From Lelliottia nimipressuralis (GTDB lineage Bacteria > Pseudomonadota > Gammaproteobacteria > Enterobacterales > Enterobacteriaceae), in contig NZ_SDDX01000001.1 of NCBI RefSeq assembly GCF_004115925.1, positions 434,001 to 498,000 on the forward strand: 64,000 bases of DNA. The letters run 5' to 3'. The notes beneath the pieces were generated by a model. The model saw only the letters and a program-made list of their open reading frames with translations. It searched no databases and was not told the origin of the DNA. Both the position numbers and the translations under genes were made by a program. Of this stretch, positions 17,087 to 26,145 are shown in pieces (position 1 is the stretch's first letter; every line of letters begins with the position of its first letter).

Positions 17087-17878
17087 ATGATCACACTGTG
17101 CAAAACCTGCGGGACATCCTATGACACCACCACGGGCGCAGTGGAACGCTGCGCGATTTGTGAAGATGAGCGCCAGTATGTTCCCGTTGGCGGGCAACAG
17201 TGGGTGGATTTTGACACCGTTGTCACCAACCACACCAACAAATGGCAGCAGCTTGAGCCAGGCCTGCTAAGCCTTAAAACCGTACCCAAATTTGCCATCA
17301 ACCAGCGCGCGATCCTGCTGACCACACCGCACGGTAATATCCTGTGGGATTGCATCGCCACGCTGGACCCTGCCACCCGCACGCTGATTGACGCGCTGGG
17401 CGGGCTGCACGCCATTGCGATCTCCCATCCCCATTATTACACTACCATGCAGGACTGGGCGGCGGCGTTTGACGCGCCGGTTTATCTCCATGCCAGCGAC
17501 CGGGAGTGGGTGATGCGCGACAGCCCGGCGCTGCGCTTCTGGGAGGGGGACACTCAGGATCTGCTACCCGGCGTGCGGCTGCTGCGTCTGGGCGGCCATT
17601 TTGCGGGCGGAACGGTATTGCACTGGGATTGCGGTAGCGGCGTCCTGCTCGCCGGGGATATTTTGCAGGTGACGCCCGGCGCGGACCGGGTGTCGTTTAT
17701 GTGGAGTTACCCGAATATGCTTCCCCTGCCGGGGGCGGCGGTCAGTGCGATAACCGACCGACTGCGGGAGGTCCCGTTCCAGCGGCTCTACGGCGCCTTT
17801 GAAGGACAAAACATCACCGAAAACGCACACGACATCGTCATGCAATCAGGGCAGAAATATATTTCTTGTATGAAGTAA
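17087..17878 (+). CDS. Metallo-beta-lactamase-fold protein with N-terminal zinc ribbon
   Basis: 263 residues. Residues 1-30 carry two CxxC pairs (C5/C8 and C22/C25) that look like a zinc or rubredoxin-like ribbon. The remainder resembles an MBL-fold hydrolase: H114 and H116 in ISHPHYYT, H171 in LGGHFAGG, D191 in LLAGDILQ. The canonical HxHxDH is broken, with Y and T where D and H are expected, so only one metal site may form or the enzyme may be inactive. Start has GAGGAGGG upstream. Divergent from the 46-residue peptide gene. Confidence 0.72.
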   Translation: MITLCKTCGTSYDTTTGAVERCAICEDERQYVPVGGQQWVDFDTVVTNHTNKWQQLEPGLLSLKTVPKFAINQRAILLTTPHGNILWDCIATLDPATRTLIDALGGLHAIAISHPHYYTTMQDWAAAFDAPVYLHASDREWVMRDSPALRFWEGDTQDLLPGVRLLRLGGHFAGGTVLHWDCGSGVLLAGDILQVTPGADRVSFMWSYPNMLPLPGAAVSAITDRLREVPFQRLYGAFEGQNITENAHDIVMQSGQKYISCMK

Positions 17879-17901
17879 AGCGCGGTGGGTAAACTTCACA
17901 A

Positions 17902-17919
17902 GCGTGATCGCGATCATGC
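17902..17919. promoter_or_regulatory. CRP/FNR-like palindrome upstream of carbonic anhydrase
   Basis: CGTGATCGCGATCATG contains the perfect 12-base palindrome TGATCGCGATCA (17905-17916). It fits a CRP site (TGTGA-N6-TCACA) with mismatches and also resembles an FNR box. It lies about 40 bases before the next gene's ATG. Confidence 0.45.
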
Positions 17920-17950
17920 CTAAACTAAAACAGATAAAAGAGACATTGCT

Positions 17951-18586
17951 ATGCAACATATCATTGAAGGTTTTCTCAGCTTTCAAAAAGAGATTTTCCC
18001 GCAACGTAAAGAACTCTTCCGTAGTTTAGCGTCCAGCCAGAATCCCAAAGCGCTTTTTATCTCCTGCTCAGACAGCCGTCTGGTCCCCGAACTGGTGACG
18101 CAGCAGGAACCTGGACAGCTCTTTGTCATTCGAAATGCTGGCAACATTGTGCCGCCGTTTGGCCCTGAGCCAGGCGGTGTCTCTGCGACGATTGAGTATG
18201 CGGTGGTAGCGCTGGGCGTGACCGATATTGTGATTTGCGGCCACTCCAACTGCGGTGCGATGAAGGCGATTGCTGACAATGCGAATCTGGACCCGATGCC
18301 TGCGGTGTCCCACTGGCTGCGCTATTCCGATGCGGCCAAAGCCGTGGTCGAAAAGAAAACCTGGGCCACGCCGACTGATAAAGTGAATGGCATGGTGCAG
18401 GAGAACGTGTTTGCCCAGCTAAGCAACATCAAAACCCATCCATCGGTGGCGGTGGGGCTGCGCAATAACGCCATCCGCCTGCACGGCTGGGTGTATGACA
18501 TCGAAAGCGGCGAGATCCTCGCGCTGGATAAAGAGAGCAAAACCTTTATCTCCCTGTCTGACAATCCTCAGGTCTACTTCGAATAA
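17951..18586 (+). CDS. cynT: Beta-carbonic anhydrase, CynT-like
   Basis: Interconverts CO2 and bicarbonate. 211 residues with the beta-class zinc ligands: C and D-R in [11 protein letters not shown], and H and C in GHSNCGAM. It is much closer to E. coli CynT ([51 protein letters not shown]) than to Can. In E. coli cynT is cotranscribed with cyanase cynS; no cyanase or cyanate transporter is present here, so it probably serves general bicarbonate supply. The symbol reflects similarity, not proven cyanate role. Confidence 0.82.
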   Translation: MQHIIEGFLSFQKEIFPQRKELFRSLASSQNPKALFISCSDSRLVPELVTQQEPGQLFVIRNAGNIVPPFGPEPGGVSATIEYAVVALGVTDIVICGHSNCGAMKAIADNANLDPMPAVSHWLRYSDAAKAVVEKKTWATPTDKVNGMVQENVFAQLSNIKTHPSVAVGLRNNAIRLHGWVYDIESGEILALDKESKTFISLSDNPQVYFE

Positions 18587-18593
18587 CGCTTTT

Positions 18594-18614
18594 CAGGGCG
18601 GGACAGACCCGCCC
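18594..18614. terminator. Hairpin between convergent carbonic anhydrase and cupin genes
   Basis: AGGGCGGG / CCCGCCCT stem with a five-base loop in the 39-base gap between two convergent genes. No long T-run follows, so a weak bidirectional terminator. Confidence 0.5.
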
Positions 18615-18625
18615 TATATCGCCGG

Positions 18626-19795
18626 TTAGTCCGGCAACACTTCCAGCTTTACACCCGCCTTACGCGCCGTCACTGGCAGCAAATCAACCGCCGCCACATA
18701 TCCGTCCGGATCGAGACAGCGGTTATAGCCTTTGGCTTGCGCCAGAATCTCGTCATCCCAGTAGACGCGTTTACGCTGATCGCCCTGAGTGGTCAGAATG
18801 CACTCCACGTCACCCCCGACCGCACAATACTGACGCCAGCTGTTGGCCGGAACGGAAATCACCGAGCGCTCCGGCGCGATCACGCTCACCTCTTCGCCCG
18901 CCTGATTCCACGTCACCTTCAGCGACCCTTTGAACACCATAATCACCTGCACGTCCGGGCAGAGATGACGCCCGACCACATGCTCAGCGGCGAGGCGCAG
19001 CCATTCGACGGAAAACCCGTGCGGATTCACAATCGCCGGTGCTGAGTGGCGGTCCTGCGACATACCAAAACCAATCACCGGCGCGATCTCCCCGCCATGA
19101 CCCGGCAGTACCGAATCCAGCAGGCCGTCCGCTGACCAGCGGCGATCGTCGCCGATGACGGCACGCTGACGCATCTCCTCGACAGAATAGCGGCGCAGGG
19201 CGGCGATCTCTTCCGGCGGCAGCGGTGTTAACAGCTGTGAGGCATCCGGCATCGTATCGCCCGCGTTCACGTCGAGCAGCATATTGTCTTTGCTCAGATA
19301 CAGCCCGTATTCGCTGGCCGCCGCCAGAATGGACGGATGCCAGATGATCCCCCCGGTGTTATTCCCGCCAAGCACCGTGTAGACCATGCCGCAGGTCTCT
19401 TGCGGACTAACGTTGGTAAAGCCACGGAAAATCCACGTCGGAATCGACAGAATGGCCGGCGCGCTGAACTCGGCCTCGTTTTCGCCGTTCGCCCCCCAGC
19501 GAAAACGCCAGGTGCCTTCATGAATCAAAAACACCTCAGCGGTGAAGTGCAGATGCAGGTTATTGGTGACCCCTTTCGGCATCGCCGCTGCGCCAATATT
19601 AAAGCCGTGCGGTTCCGGAATATTGACCACCTGCGCCGATGACTGGGTGACTCCCGGCCCGATGAAGGAGTAGTTCTGCTTGAGGTGCGAGCCGGGCAGT
19701 TTGCAGTCGATAAACGCCAGATTGCAGGACACCATCTCATCGGGCGTGATGACGCGGCTTTTGGCCTGCGCCGGGGTGATATGTTGTGCTTTCAT
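18626..19795 (-). CDS. Double-cupin protein of the catabolic locus
   Basis: 389-residue protein with two cupin segments, at about 55-135 and 275-345. Cupin motif 1 is perfect in the first (G-X5-H81-L-H83-X3-E87-X6-G), but motif 2 has arginine (R124 in WIFRGFTN) where the metal-binding histidine normally is. That could mean a three-ligand metal site or a non-catalytic barrel. Start at 19795 has AGGAG eight bases upstream; the 30-codon upstream extension (to 19885) lies in the preceding gene and lacks a ribosome site. Last gene of a six-gene leftward operon, 13 bases after the aldolase. Possible roles: dioxygenase, isomerase or lyase on the pathway intermediate; unknown. Confidence 0.75.
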   Translation of the reverse strand: MKAQHITPAQAKSRVITPDEMVSCNLAFIDCKLPGSHLKQNYSFIGPGVTQSSAQVVNIPEPHGFNIGAAAMPKGVTNNLHLHFTAEVFLIHEGTWRFRWGANGENEAEFSAPAILSIPTWIFRGFTNVSPQETCGMVYTVLGGNNTGGIIWHPSILAAASEYGLYLSKDNMLLDVNAGDTMPDASQLLTPLPPEEIAALRRYSVEEMRQRAVIGDDRRWSADGLLDSVLPGHGGEIAPVIGFGMSQDRHSAPAIVNPHGFSVEWLRLAAEHVVGRHLCPDVQVIMVFKGSLKVTWNQAGEEVSVIAPERSVISVPANSWRQYCAVGGDVECILTTQGDQRKRVYWDDEILAQAKGYNRCLDPDGYVAAVDLLPVTARKAGVKLEVLPD

Positions 19796-19808
19796 AATTT
19801 TTCTCCTG

Positions 19809-20600
19809 TTAGTAACCGGATGCGCCCGTGGTGGGAGCGGAGGCACCGCGCGCCAGGGCGATAGCTTCCCGCGCGGCGCGGCCAAGCTGCATCACGTCGT
19901 TGGCGGGGGTGACAAACTGAAAACCCTGGTCGATACGCAGGCGTGCGGCGTCGCCGGAGGTGCAAAAAATCCCGGCCAGTTTTTGCTGCTGGCGACAGCG
20001 GCTGACCACCCGTTCGACGGCGGCGAGCATCTCAGGGTGCTGGGATTCCGCGCTGGCGCTGCCGGTGAGGGTTAACGACAGATCGTTCGGGCCGATAAAC
20101 ACGCCGTCCAGCCCGTCGGTTGCCAGAATGGCGTCGAGATTCGCCAGCCCTTCGCGGGTTTCAATCATCGCCAGCGTCAGGATCTCCTGGCAGGCGTGCT
20201 GCGGATAATCCGCTCCGCCGTACAGCAGCCCGCGCGCCGGACCAAACGAACGCACGCCAAACGGCGGATAGTGGCAGGCGGCGACGAACCGCGCGGCCTG
20301 TTCGGCGGTGGAAATCATCGGGCAGATAATGCCGTAGGCCCCGGCGTCGAGCATGCGCATGATCTGCGCCGGATCGTTATGCTGGACGCGTACTAACGGC
20401 ACCGCGGGCGTGGCTGACAGGGCCTGAAGCATCGTCAGGGCGCTGGCGAAATCGATCATTCCGTGCTGCAAATCGACCGTCACCGCGTCGTAGCCCTGAT
20501 GACCGACGATCTCCGCGCTGTAGCTGGAAGGGATCGCCAGCCAGCCGTTGATGATGGGGGACTGTTCCTGAATCAATTGTTTGAGTTTATTGCGTCGCAT
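19809..20600 (-). CDS. HpcH/HpaI-family aldolase
   Basis: Class II (metal-dependent) aldolase family that cleaves 4-hydroxy-2-oxo acids to pyruvate and an aldehyde. 263 residues. Family residues seen: catalytic H46 in VDLQHGMID, R71 in PLVRVQ, metal ligands E147 in AMIETREG and D173 in GPNDLS. Start at 20600 has AGGAG eight bases before the ATG and lies inside the end of the hydrolase gene (14-base overlap); the 37-codon upstream extension is out-of-place coding. In this operon it would supply the carbon-carbon cleavage step yielding pyruvate. Substrate length and chirality cannot be read. Confidence 0.85.
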   Translation of the reverse strand: MRRNKLKQLIQEQSPIINGWLAIPSSYSAEIVGHQGYDAVTVDLQHGMIDFASALTMLQALSATPAVPLVRVQHNDPAQIMRMLDAGAYGIICPMISTAEQAARFVAACHYPPFGVRSFGPARGLLYGGADYPQHACQEILTLAMIETREGLANLDAILATDGLDGVFIGPNDLSLTLTGSASAESQHPEMLAAVERVVSRCRQQQKLAGIFCTSGDAARLRIDQGFQFVTPANDVMQLGRAAREAIALARGASAPTTGASGY

Positions 20601-21324
20601 GAAGGGACTCCTGAATCCACTGGCGCAGCGGCGGGGCGACCTCATCGGGCGCTTCGAGCACCACGAAATGCCCGGCTGTTGGAACCGTGATGTGCCGGGT
20701 GTGGGGCGCACTTGCCGAGACCAGTTGGTGATGGTGGGGCGTGCAGATGGGATCGTACGCGCCGTTAATGATAAGAATGGGGCAGGAGAGCGCGCTCAGG
20801 GCCTGGCGGTTATCCCGCCGGGAGAGGGCGATCTCCGTCTGGCTGGCAAAGGTGTCGTGGCCGCTCTCCTGCGCCATCTGGCAGACAAGCGCGTGGAGTG
20901 GCGCATCAGATCGCCGCCCGGGGGCGACATACTTTTGCCACAGGGTGTCAGACAGCCAGTTCGCCAGCCCTTGCTCACGCGCAGCGCGAACGGCCTCGCG
21001 TCGGGCGGCGAGATTTTCCGGCGCATCGGCAAGGGGATTCACCGACAGGAGCGCAAGCCCGGCCAGCCGCTCCGGGGCATCGGCCGCTATTTGTAGCGCC
21101 ACGATAGCCCCAAGGGAAAACCCGGCCAGCAGAAAGCGCGGCGGCAGATTTTGCAGCAGGCGCTGCGCGGCCTGCGGTGCGGAATCCGCCCCGGTAAGGC
21201 TCACGCACATCACGGAAGAGAGCGCCAGGCGCTCTATCAGCGGCTGCCACAGACGCGCCGTGCAGAGCGTTCCGCCGATCAACACCAGCGGGAGCGCGGT
21301 GTTATCACACACTGTTTTATCCAT
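20587..21324 (-). CDS. Alpha/beta hydrolase
   Basis: 245-residue alpha/beta hydrolase with complete triad: nucleophile S70 in GFSLG, D191 in NGAYDP and H219 in TAGHFVV. Resembles enol-lactonase or ester hydrolases of aromatic and lactone catabolism. Start choice: ATG 21324 has GAGAGG four bases upstream; ATG 21336, four codons earlier, overlaps the SDR stop as ATGA and is an alternative. The long upstream extension lies in the SDR gene and is not real. Fourth gene of the leftward operon; may open a lactone or ester before aldol cleavage. Confidence 0.83.
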   Translation of the reverse strand: MDKTVCDNTALPLVLIGGTLCTARLWQPLIERLALSSVMCVSLTGADSAPQAAQRLLQNLPPRFLLAGFSLGAIVALQIAADAPERLAGLALLSVNPLADAPENLAARREAVRAAREQGLANWLSDTLWQKYVAPGRRSDAPLHALVCQMAQESGHDTFASQTEIALSRRDNRQALSALSCPILIINGAYDPICTPHHHQLVSASAPHTRHITVPTAGHFVVLEAPDEVAPPLRQWIQESLHATQ

Positions 21325-21332
21325 TTGGCCTC

Positions 21333-22097
21333 TCATGTGGCAGTCCAGCCGCCGTCGACCAGCAGCGCAGTGCCGGTGATCATCGCCGCCGCATCGGAGG
21401 CCAAAAACACCACCGGTCCCATCACATCCTCGACGCGTCCAAGACGCCGCAGCTTGATGTTCTCCAGCACATAGCGGCGAAAATCCGGGTCGTCGAGGGA
21501 CTGGCGCGACAGCTCGGTTTCGATAAAGGTCGGGCACAGGGTATTGACCCGGATACCCGCGCCACCCAGCTCCAGCGCCATGGTTTTGCTTAACCCCTCA
21601 AGTGCAAATTTTGACGCGCAGTAGACGCTGCGATTCGGACCGCCGACATGGCCCATCTGCGAGGAGATATGGATGATGGAACCCGGAATGTTGTGCTCGC
21701 GCATCCGCTGCGCCGCCCGCTGGCTGAGGAAAAACGTGGCGCGCAGGTTCAGGGTCATCACCGCGTCAAAATGGGTTTCGCTGACGGCGAGGAAAGGCTC
21801 GTGACGGGCCAGCCCGGCGCTGTTGACCAGAATGTCGAAGGCGGGCAGCTCTGCGAGCACCGCATCGACGCGGGAGATATTGGTGATATCCAGCGCCAGC
21901 GAATGCAGCGTCAGTCCGCCTTCAGTCGCAAGCGCGGCGGCGTGTTCCAGCGTGTGTCGATCGCGGGCGGCAATCCACACGTCTGCACCCGCCTGGGCGA
22001 GCGCCACGGCGCAGGCGAAGCCCAGCCCCCTGGAGCCGCCCGTGACCAGCGCCCGTTTTCCCGTAAGATGAAAAGAGGGAGTCTGGGGAAGGGTCAT
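21333..22097 (-). CDS. Short-chain dehydrogenase/reductase
   Basis: Classical SDR of 254 residues: NAD(P)-binding TGGSRGLG at residues 19-26, NSAG at 92-95, catalytic serine in HISS (145/146), Y159 and K163 in YCASK, and a C-terminal TGTALLVDGG. Close to gluconate 5-dehydrogenase or 3-oxoacyl reductase types. The start is two bases beyond the HisD-like stop. In this operon it probably oxidises a secondary alcohol of the substrate or epimerises it through a keto intermediate. Confidence 0.87.
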   Translation of the reverse strand: MTLPQTPSFHLTGKRALVTGGSRGLGFACAVALAQAGADVWIAARDRHTLEHAAALATEGGLTLHSLALDITNISRVDAVLAELPAFDILVNSAGLARHEPFLAVSETHFDAVMTLNLRATFFLSQRAAQRMREHNIPGSIIHISSQMGHVGGPNRSVYCASKFALEGLSKTMALELGGAGIRVNTLCPTFIETELSRQSLDDPDFRRYVLENIKLRRLGRVEDVMGPVVFLASDAAAMITGTALLVDGGWTAT

Positions 22098-22099
22098 GA

Positions 22100-23422
22100 T
22101 TACACCTTTTCCCGAACCGGCGCAGGCGTGGCGTAAGGCACGTCCGTATTCCCGTAGCGGCGTACGCGAATGTTGGCCTGCTCCGCGTGTCCGGCAAAAC
22201 CTTCCAGCAGCGACAGACGCGAGCAGTAGCTGCCGATTTCGGCGGTGGCTTCGTCACTGAGGACTTTTTGCCAGGTGCAGGTTTTCATGAACTTGCCGAC
22301 CCACAAGCCGCCCGTGTAGCGCGCCGCCTTTTGCGTCGGCAGGGTGTGGTTAGTGCCGATGACTTTGTCGCCATAGGCCACGTTGGTGCGCGGGCCGAGG
22401 AACAGAGCACCGAAGTTGGTGAGATTATTGAGGAACCAGTCGTCGCGATCCGTCATCACCTGCACGTGCTCGGAGGCGATACGATCCGCTTCGGCGAGCA
22501 TCTCGTCGTAGCTGTCGCAGACGATGATTTCACCGTAATCCTGCCAGGACTGACGGGCGACGTCAGCGGTCGGGAGTTTTGCCAGCAGGCGCTCGATCTC
22601 CGTCAGCGTCTCTTTCGCCAGCGTCAGCGAGTTGGTCAGCAGAATTGCCGGTGTCGTAACGCCGTGCTCCGCCTGGCCCAACAGGTCGGTGGCGCACATT
22701 TCCGCATCGACGGTGTCGTCGGCGATCACCAGGGTTTCCGTCGGACCGGCGAACAGATCGATCCCCACGCGGCCAAACAGCTGGCGCTTGGCTTCGGCGA
22801 CGAAGGCGTTGCCCGGCCCCACCAGCATATCAACCGGTGCGAGGGTGTCGGTGCCGAGCGCCATCGCGCCAATCGCCTGAATGCCGCCGAGGGCGAAGAT
22901 CTCCGTTGCACCTGCCATTTTCTGCGCCGCGACAATCGCTGGCGCCGGTTCACCGCCAAACGGCGGGGCGCAGCTGATAATGCGCGAGCAGCCCGCGACG
23001 TTGGCGGTGATTATCGACATATGCGCCGATGCCAGCAGCGGATATTTACCCCCCGGCACATAACAGCCGACGGCGTTAATCGGAATATTTTTATGGCCGA
23101 GAATAACGCCGGGGCGCGTTTCGATCTCCAGATCGCGCAGACACTCTTTTTGTGCGCGAGCAAAATTAAACACCTGCTGCTGGGCGAATTCGATATCGTG
23201 AATATCCTGGCGGCTGAGTTTTTTCATGCAGCTATTAATTTCGGCGTCCGTCAGGCGATAATCTCGACGGTCGTAGTTATCGAATTTTATCGATAATTCA
23301 CGGATCGCTTTATTCCCGCGTTTTTCAATATCCGCCAGAATCAGCTCAACGGTTTCCCGTATTTGTCGCTGCGCTTCCTGACGTTCCTGCACCGGTTTAC
23401 TGGATTTAAGTTGATAAGCCAC
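22100..23422 (-). CDS. HisD-like NAD-dependent dehydrogenase (paralogue 1)
   Basis: 440-residue member of the histidinol dehydrogenase family. All residues known to be needed in E. coli HisD are kept: Q250 and H253 (GQAEHG), E318 and H319 (SEHVQV), D352 (AYGDKV) and H412 (FAGHAE). It is not the histidine biosynthetic enzyme: it is distant in sequence and lies in a catabolic operon. The nearest functional precedent is HpsN, which oxidises dihydroxypropanesulfonate to sulfolactate in four electrons. The start is GTG at 23422 with GGAG six bases upstream; the ORF extends upstream without a ribosome site. Probably oxidises a primary alcohol to a carboxylate. Confidence 0.82.
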   Translation of the reverse strand: MAYQLKSSKPVQERQEAQRQIRETVELILADIEKRGNKAIRELSIKFDNYDRRDYRLTDAEINSCMKKLSRQDIHDIEFAQQQVFNFARAQKECLRDLEIETRPGVILGHKNIPINAVGCYVPGGKYPLLASAHMSIITANVAGCSRIISCAPPFGGEPAPAIVAAQKMAGATEIFALGGIQAIGAMALGTDTLAPVDMLVGPGNAFVAEAKRQLFGRVGIDLFAGPTETLVIADDTVDAEMCATDLLGQAEHGVTTPAILLTNSLTLAKETLTEIERLLAKLPTADVARQSWQDYGEIIVCDSYDEMLAEADRIASEHVQVMTDRDDWFLNNLTNFGALFLGPRTNVAYGDKVIGTNHTLPTQKAARYTGGLWVGKFMKTCTWQKVLSDEATAEIGSYCSRLSLLEGFAGHAEQANIRVRRYGNTDVPYATPAPVREKV

Positions 23423-23498
23423 AATATTCTCCTTTAATACTCGAAATGACAGATGCCCTCCCGGCGAACCGGGATAGTTATTACATAATGAGCGGGAA

Positions 23499-24733
23499 TT
23501 ATTCTCGCGCGGAGGCGAGGGAACGGTTGGTGGATAATTCCACCGGCTGACGGGTTTTGCGGGAATAGACCCAGCGCACCGACAGCGGGGTGGCGATGGC
23601 CGCAATAATCGAAAGCCCGGCAATAAACAGATACCCGGACGAGAGATTAATGTGTTGCATCATGACGCCCATGATTACCGGCCCGGCAAACATGCCGCAG
23701 GAGTAAATAGTCTGGAATAACCCCATGCGGGTGGACTGCTCATCGGAAGTCGTGTTGACCACACTCAGGGACATGAACGCCGCGAACGCCATACCAAACG
23801 AGAAACCGGCCAGCGCCTGCAGAAGATAAATCAGGTACAGATTGCTGGTAAACGGAATGCCAAACGACGAAATCACCTGGAGCAAAATCCCCAGCACCGC
23901 GGTTTTGACCAGCCCCAGTCGCTGATAAAACACCGAGCTGCACAGGGCAATCGCCAGGGCGTAGAAGATCAGATGGATGTTACTCAGCAGCGTCAGAATT
24001 CCGGCGCGGGCGCCGAGCTGTTCAGCGTAAATGGGCGTGAGGGTGTCCCGGGTGGCAAAAGGAACCAGAATTACGATGGTTGCCAGAATACCGATTAGCC
24101 AGACGGAGCGGTCAGCGAGCTGAAGTTTTGCCCCGGCGATACAGGCTTTCAGTGACGGCGCCTGCACCGGATCGTGGACGTCGCGAATGCGGGTGGTCAG
24201 GAACAGGGCGAGAAGAGCAGACACACAGGAGACGAAAAATGCGATGTTGTTCGCAAAATAGTGAATCAGCACGCCGCCGATGCAGTTGCCGAGAAACACC
24301 CCGATGGGGCCAGCAAGCGCCAGCAGGGCGACAGCCGCCGGGGCTTCTTTGCGATCAAAGTAGCGAATAAACAGAATGTTATACAGCACCCAGGTGGCGG
24401 CGGTTACGCCATCGGCGGCTTTCGCCAGATACAGGGTAATGGCGTTCGGCTCAAGCCAGGCAATCGGCCAGGCGATGATTGGCAGCACCAGCGCTATCTG
24501 GATAAAGATTTTGCGGCTCTTCACCACGTCAGAGATGATCCCCAGCGGGAAACGAATCATCAGCGTCGCCAGACCGCTGGCGCCCATGATGATGCCCATC
24601 ACCTGCGGTTCGATGCCTTGATTGATCATCATGGCGCCAGAAACGCATCGATGCTGTGAATACAGATATAAAACAACACGCTAATGATAAAAAACAGCCG
24701 GGCTTCCGGTCGGCGCAACAGTGCTCGAAACAT
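23499..24733 (-). CDS. MFS transporter with an apparent one-base frameshift near the N terminus
   Basis: Twelve-helix major facilitator, probably the importer for the locus. The expected start is ATG 24733 with AGAGG eight bases upstream; the first 34 codons encode helix 1 and end FLAP, then TGA. One base after the proline codon position is missing (CTG GCG CC ATG ATG): restoring it joins FLAP to [13 protein letters not shown] and gives 411 residues. Start to stop is 1235 bases, one short of a multiple of three. As written, translation could restart at ATG 24632, which overlaps the TGA, but without helix 1. The MFS A-motif-like segment [11 protein letters not shown] is present. Sequencing error or recent mutation. 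Confidence 0.78.
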
Positions 24734-24838
24734 GGTTGTGAACCTCTTAAAAATTAATGGGTTATAACCAATCAAGTACAACGTTTACCGGCTCAGTCCC
24801 TCTGATGACATCCCAATTTGCCCGGTACAATTGACGGC

Positions 24839-24854
24839 ATGCATACGTATTCAA
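24839..24854. promoter_or_regulatory. Candidate LacI-family operator (distal)
   Basis: ATGCATACGTATTCAA is an imperfect palindrome around a central CG, typical of LacI-family operators. It shares TGCATACG with the second site 90 bases away and lies about 100 bases upstream of the MFS gene. Confidence 0.5.
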
Positions 24855-24928
24855 AAATTGAAGTTACGAAAAGGTTTCAATTTTGTAAAGGTTCAATATC
24901 ACCATTGTGAAAAAAATAATTTAGGCTG

Positions 24929-24944
24929 TTGCATACGCATGCAA
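24929..24944. promoter_or_regulatory. Candidate LacI-family operator (proximal)
   Basis: TTGCATACGCATGCAA is a near-perfect palindrome with a central CG, in the divergent promoter region between the MFS gene and the LacI-type regulator gene. Likely bound by that regulator. Confidence 0.55.
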
Positions 24945-25074
24945 AAGTGGTGTAAGACTAAAAAGCACTCACTTCCTGAGGCGCTTTTAACGGGGTGGTT
25001 ATCGAAGATGGTATGTTATCTCTTTGAAACACATGGCCTGAATGTGGAAGTGACAGGATAAGGAACCCAGGGTA

Positions 25075-26145
25075 ATGAAGCGTAAGACGTTTGCGGCGGT
25101 GACCAGCCAGCAGGTGGCACAGCTGGCAGGGGTGTCGCAGTCAGCGGTATCCCGCACCTTTACGCCGGGGGCGAGCATTTCGCCCGCCACGCGTGAAAAA
25201 GTGCTCAAGGCGGCGCGTGAGCTGGGCTATCGCCCGAATGCGATTGCCCGTTCGCTCAACACGGCCCGGTCGCGCATTATCGGCGTGGTGATCTCCTATT
25301 TTGATAACCAGTTTTATCCGCAGGTGCTGGAAGCGCTGGCGCAGAAGCTGGATACGCTTAACTACCACCTGCTGCTGTTTGTCGGCGACAGGGACGGCAA
25401 CGTCGATCGCATTTTCGACCAGATTATGCAGTATCGCGTCGACGGCATTGTGCTGGCGTCTGTGACGCTGTCGCTGGATCTCTCTCAGGAGTGTCTTGCC
25501 GCCGGAATTCCGGTGGTGCTGTTCAATCGCAGCGAAGAGAGCGGAATGGCGTCGAGCGTCAACAGCAACAACGAAGCCGCCGCGCGGCAGATTGCTGAAT
25601 TCTTGCTCGCCGGAGAGCACAAGCGCTTCGCCTACGTGGGCGGCGTCGCAGATTCATCGGTGAATATCGCCCGCCAGCGGGGGTATCTCGACACCCTCGC
25701 GGAACACGGCGTCACAGACGTAGAAGTGGTGAACGGTAACTATGACGCGCAGCAAACCACCCGCGCGGCGTATTCGCTTTTCACGAAGACGCCTGCGCCA
25801 GACGCCATTTTTGTCGCCAACGATCATATGGCGGTGATGGTGATGGACGTGGCGCGCTACGAATTTGGCCTGCGGGTGCCGGAGGATCTGTCGATTATTG
25901 GCTACGACGACATCGGGCCGTCCGGCTGGCCGTCCTACGCCTTAACCTCGGCCTCTCAGCCGGTGGAGGCGATGGTGACAGCGACGGTGGAATTACTGAT
26001 GAAGCAGATCGACAGCGGCAACATCGAGCCTGAACAAATTACGCTGCCCGGAATGCTGGTGGTTCGCCATTCGGCGCGTCGCCCGCGCACGGGAGTCATC
26101 GAAAAAGACGGTTTATCTCTGTTCCAGCCTCAGGAGGTCAAATGA
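25075..26145 (+). CDS. LacI-family transcription regulator
   Basis: 356 residues. N-terminal helix-turn-helix SQQVAQLAGVSQSAVSRTF and hinge REKVLKAARELGYRPNAIARSL, then a periplasmic-binding-protein-like effector domain (GVVISYFDNQFYPQVLEAL ... NDHMAVMVMDVAR ... GYDDI). The second recognition residues SQSAVSR are of the GntR/GguR-like subgroup of LacI proteins. It is the divergent control gene of the locus, probably repressing both arms through the two CG-centred palindromes upstream. Its stop overlaps the next gene (ATGA). Confidence 0.9.
   Translation: MKRKTFAAVTSQQVAQLAGVSQSAVSRTFTPGASISPATREKVLKAARELGYRPNAIARSLNTARSRIIGVVISYFDNQFYPQVLEALAQKLDTLNYHLLLFVGDRDGNVDRIFDQIMQYRVDGIVLASVTLSLDLSQECLAAGIPVVLFNRSEESGMASSVNSNNEAAARQIAEFLLAGEHKRFAYVGGVADSSVNIARQRGYLDTLAEHGVTDVEVVNGNYDAQQTTRAAYSLFTKTPAPDAIFVANDHMAVMVMDVARYEFGLRVPEDLSIIGYDDIGPSGWPSYALTSASQPVEAMVTATVELLMKQIDSGNIEPEQITLPGMLVVRHSARRPRTGVIEKDGLSLFQPQEVK

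Noticed and set aside
22100-23422. Annotation of the HisD-like gene as histidine biosynthesis hisD
   Set aside because: It lies in a catabolic operon with no his genes and is much diverged from enteric HisD.
24620-24640. Programmed frameshifting as explanation for the MFS and pykF disruptions
   Set aside because: Neither site shows a slippery heptamer or a following stem; a missing base is simpler.
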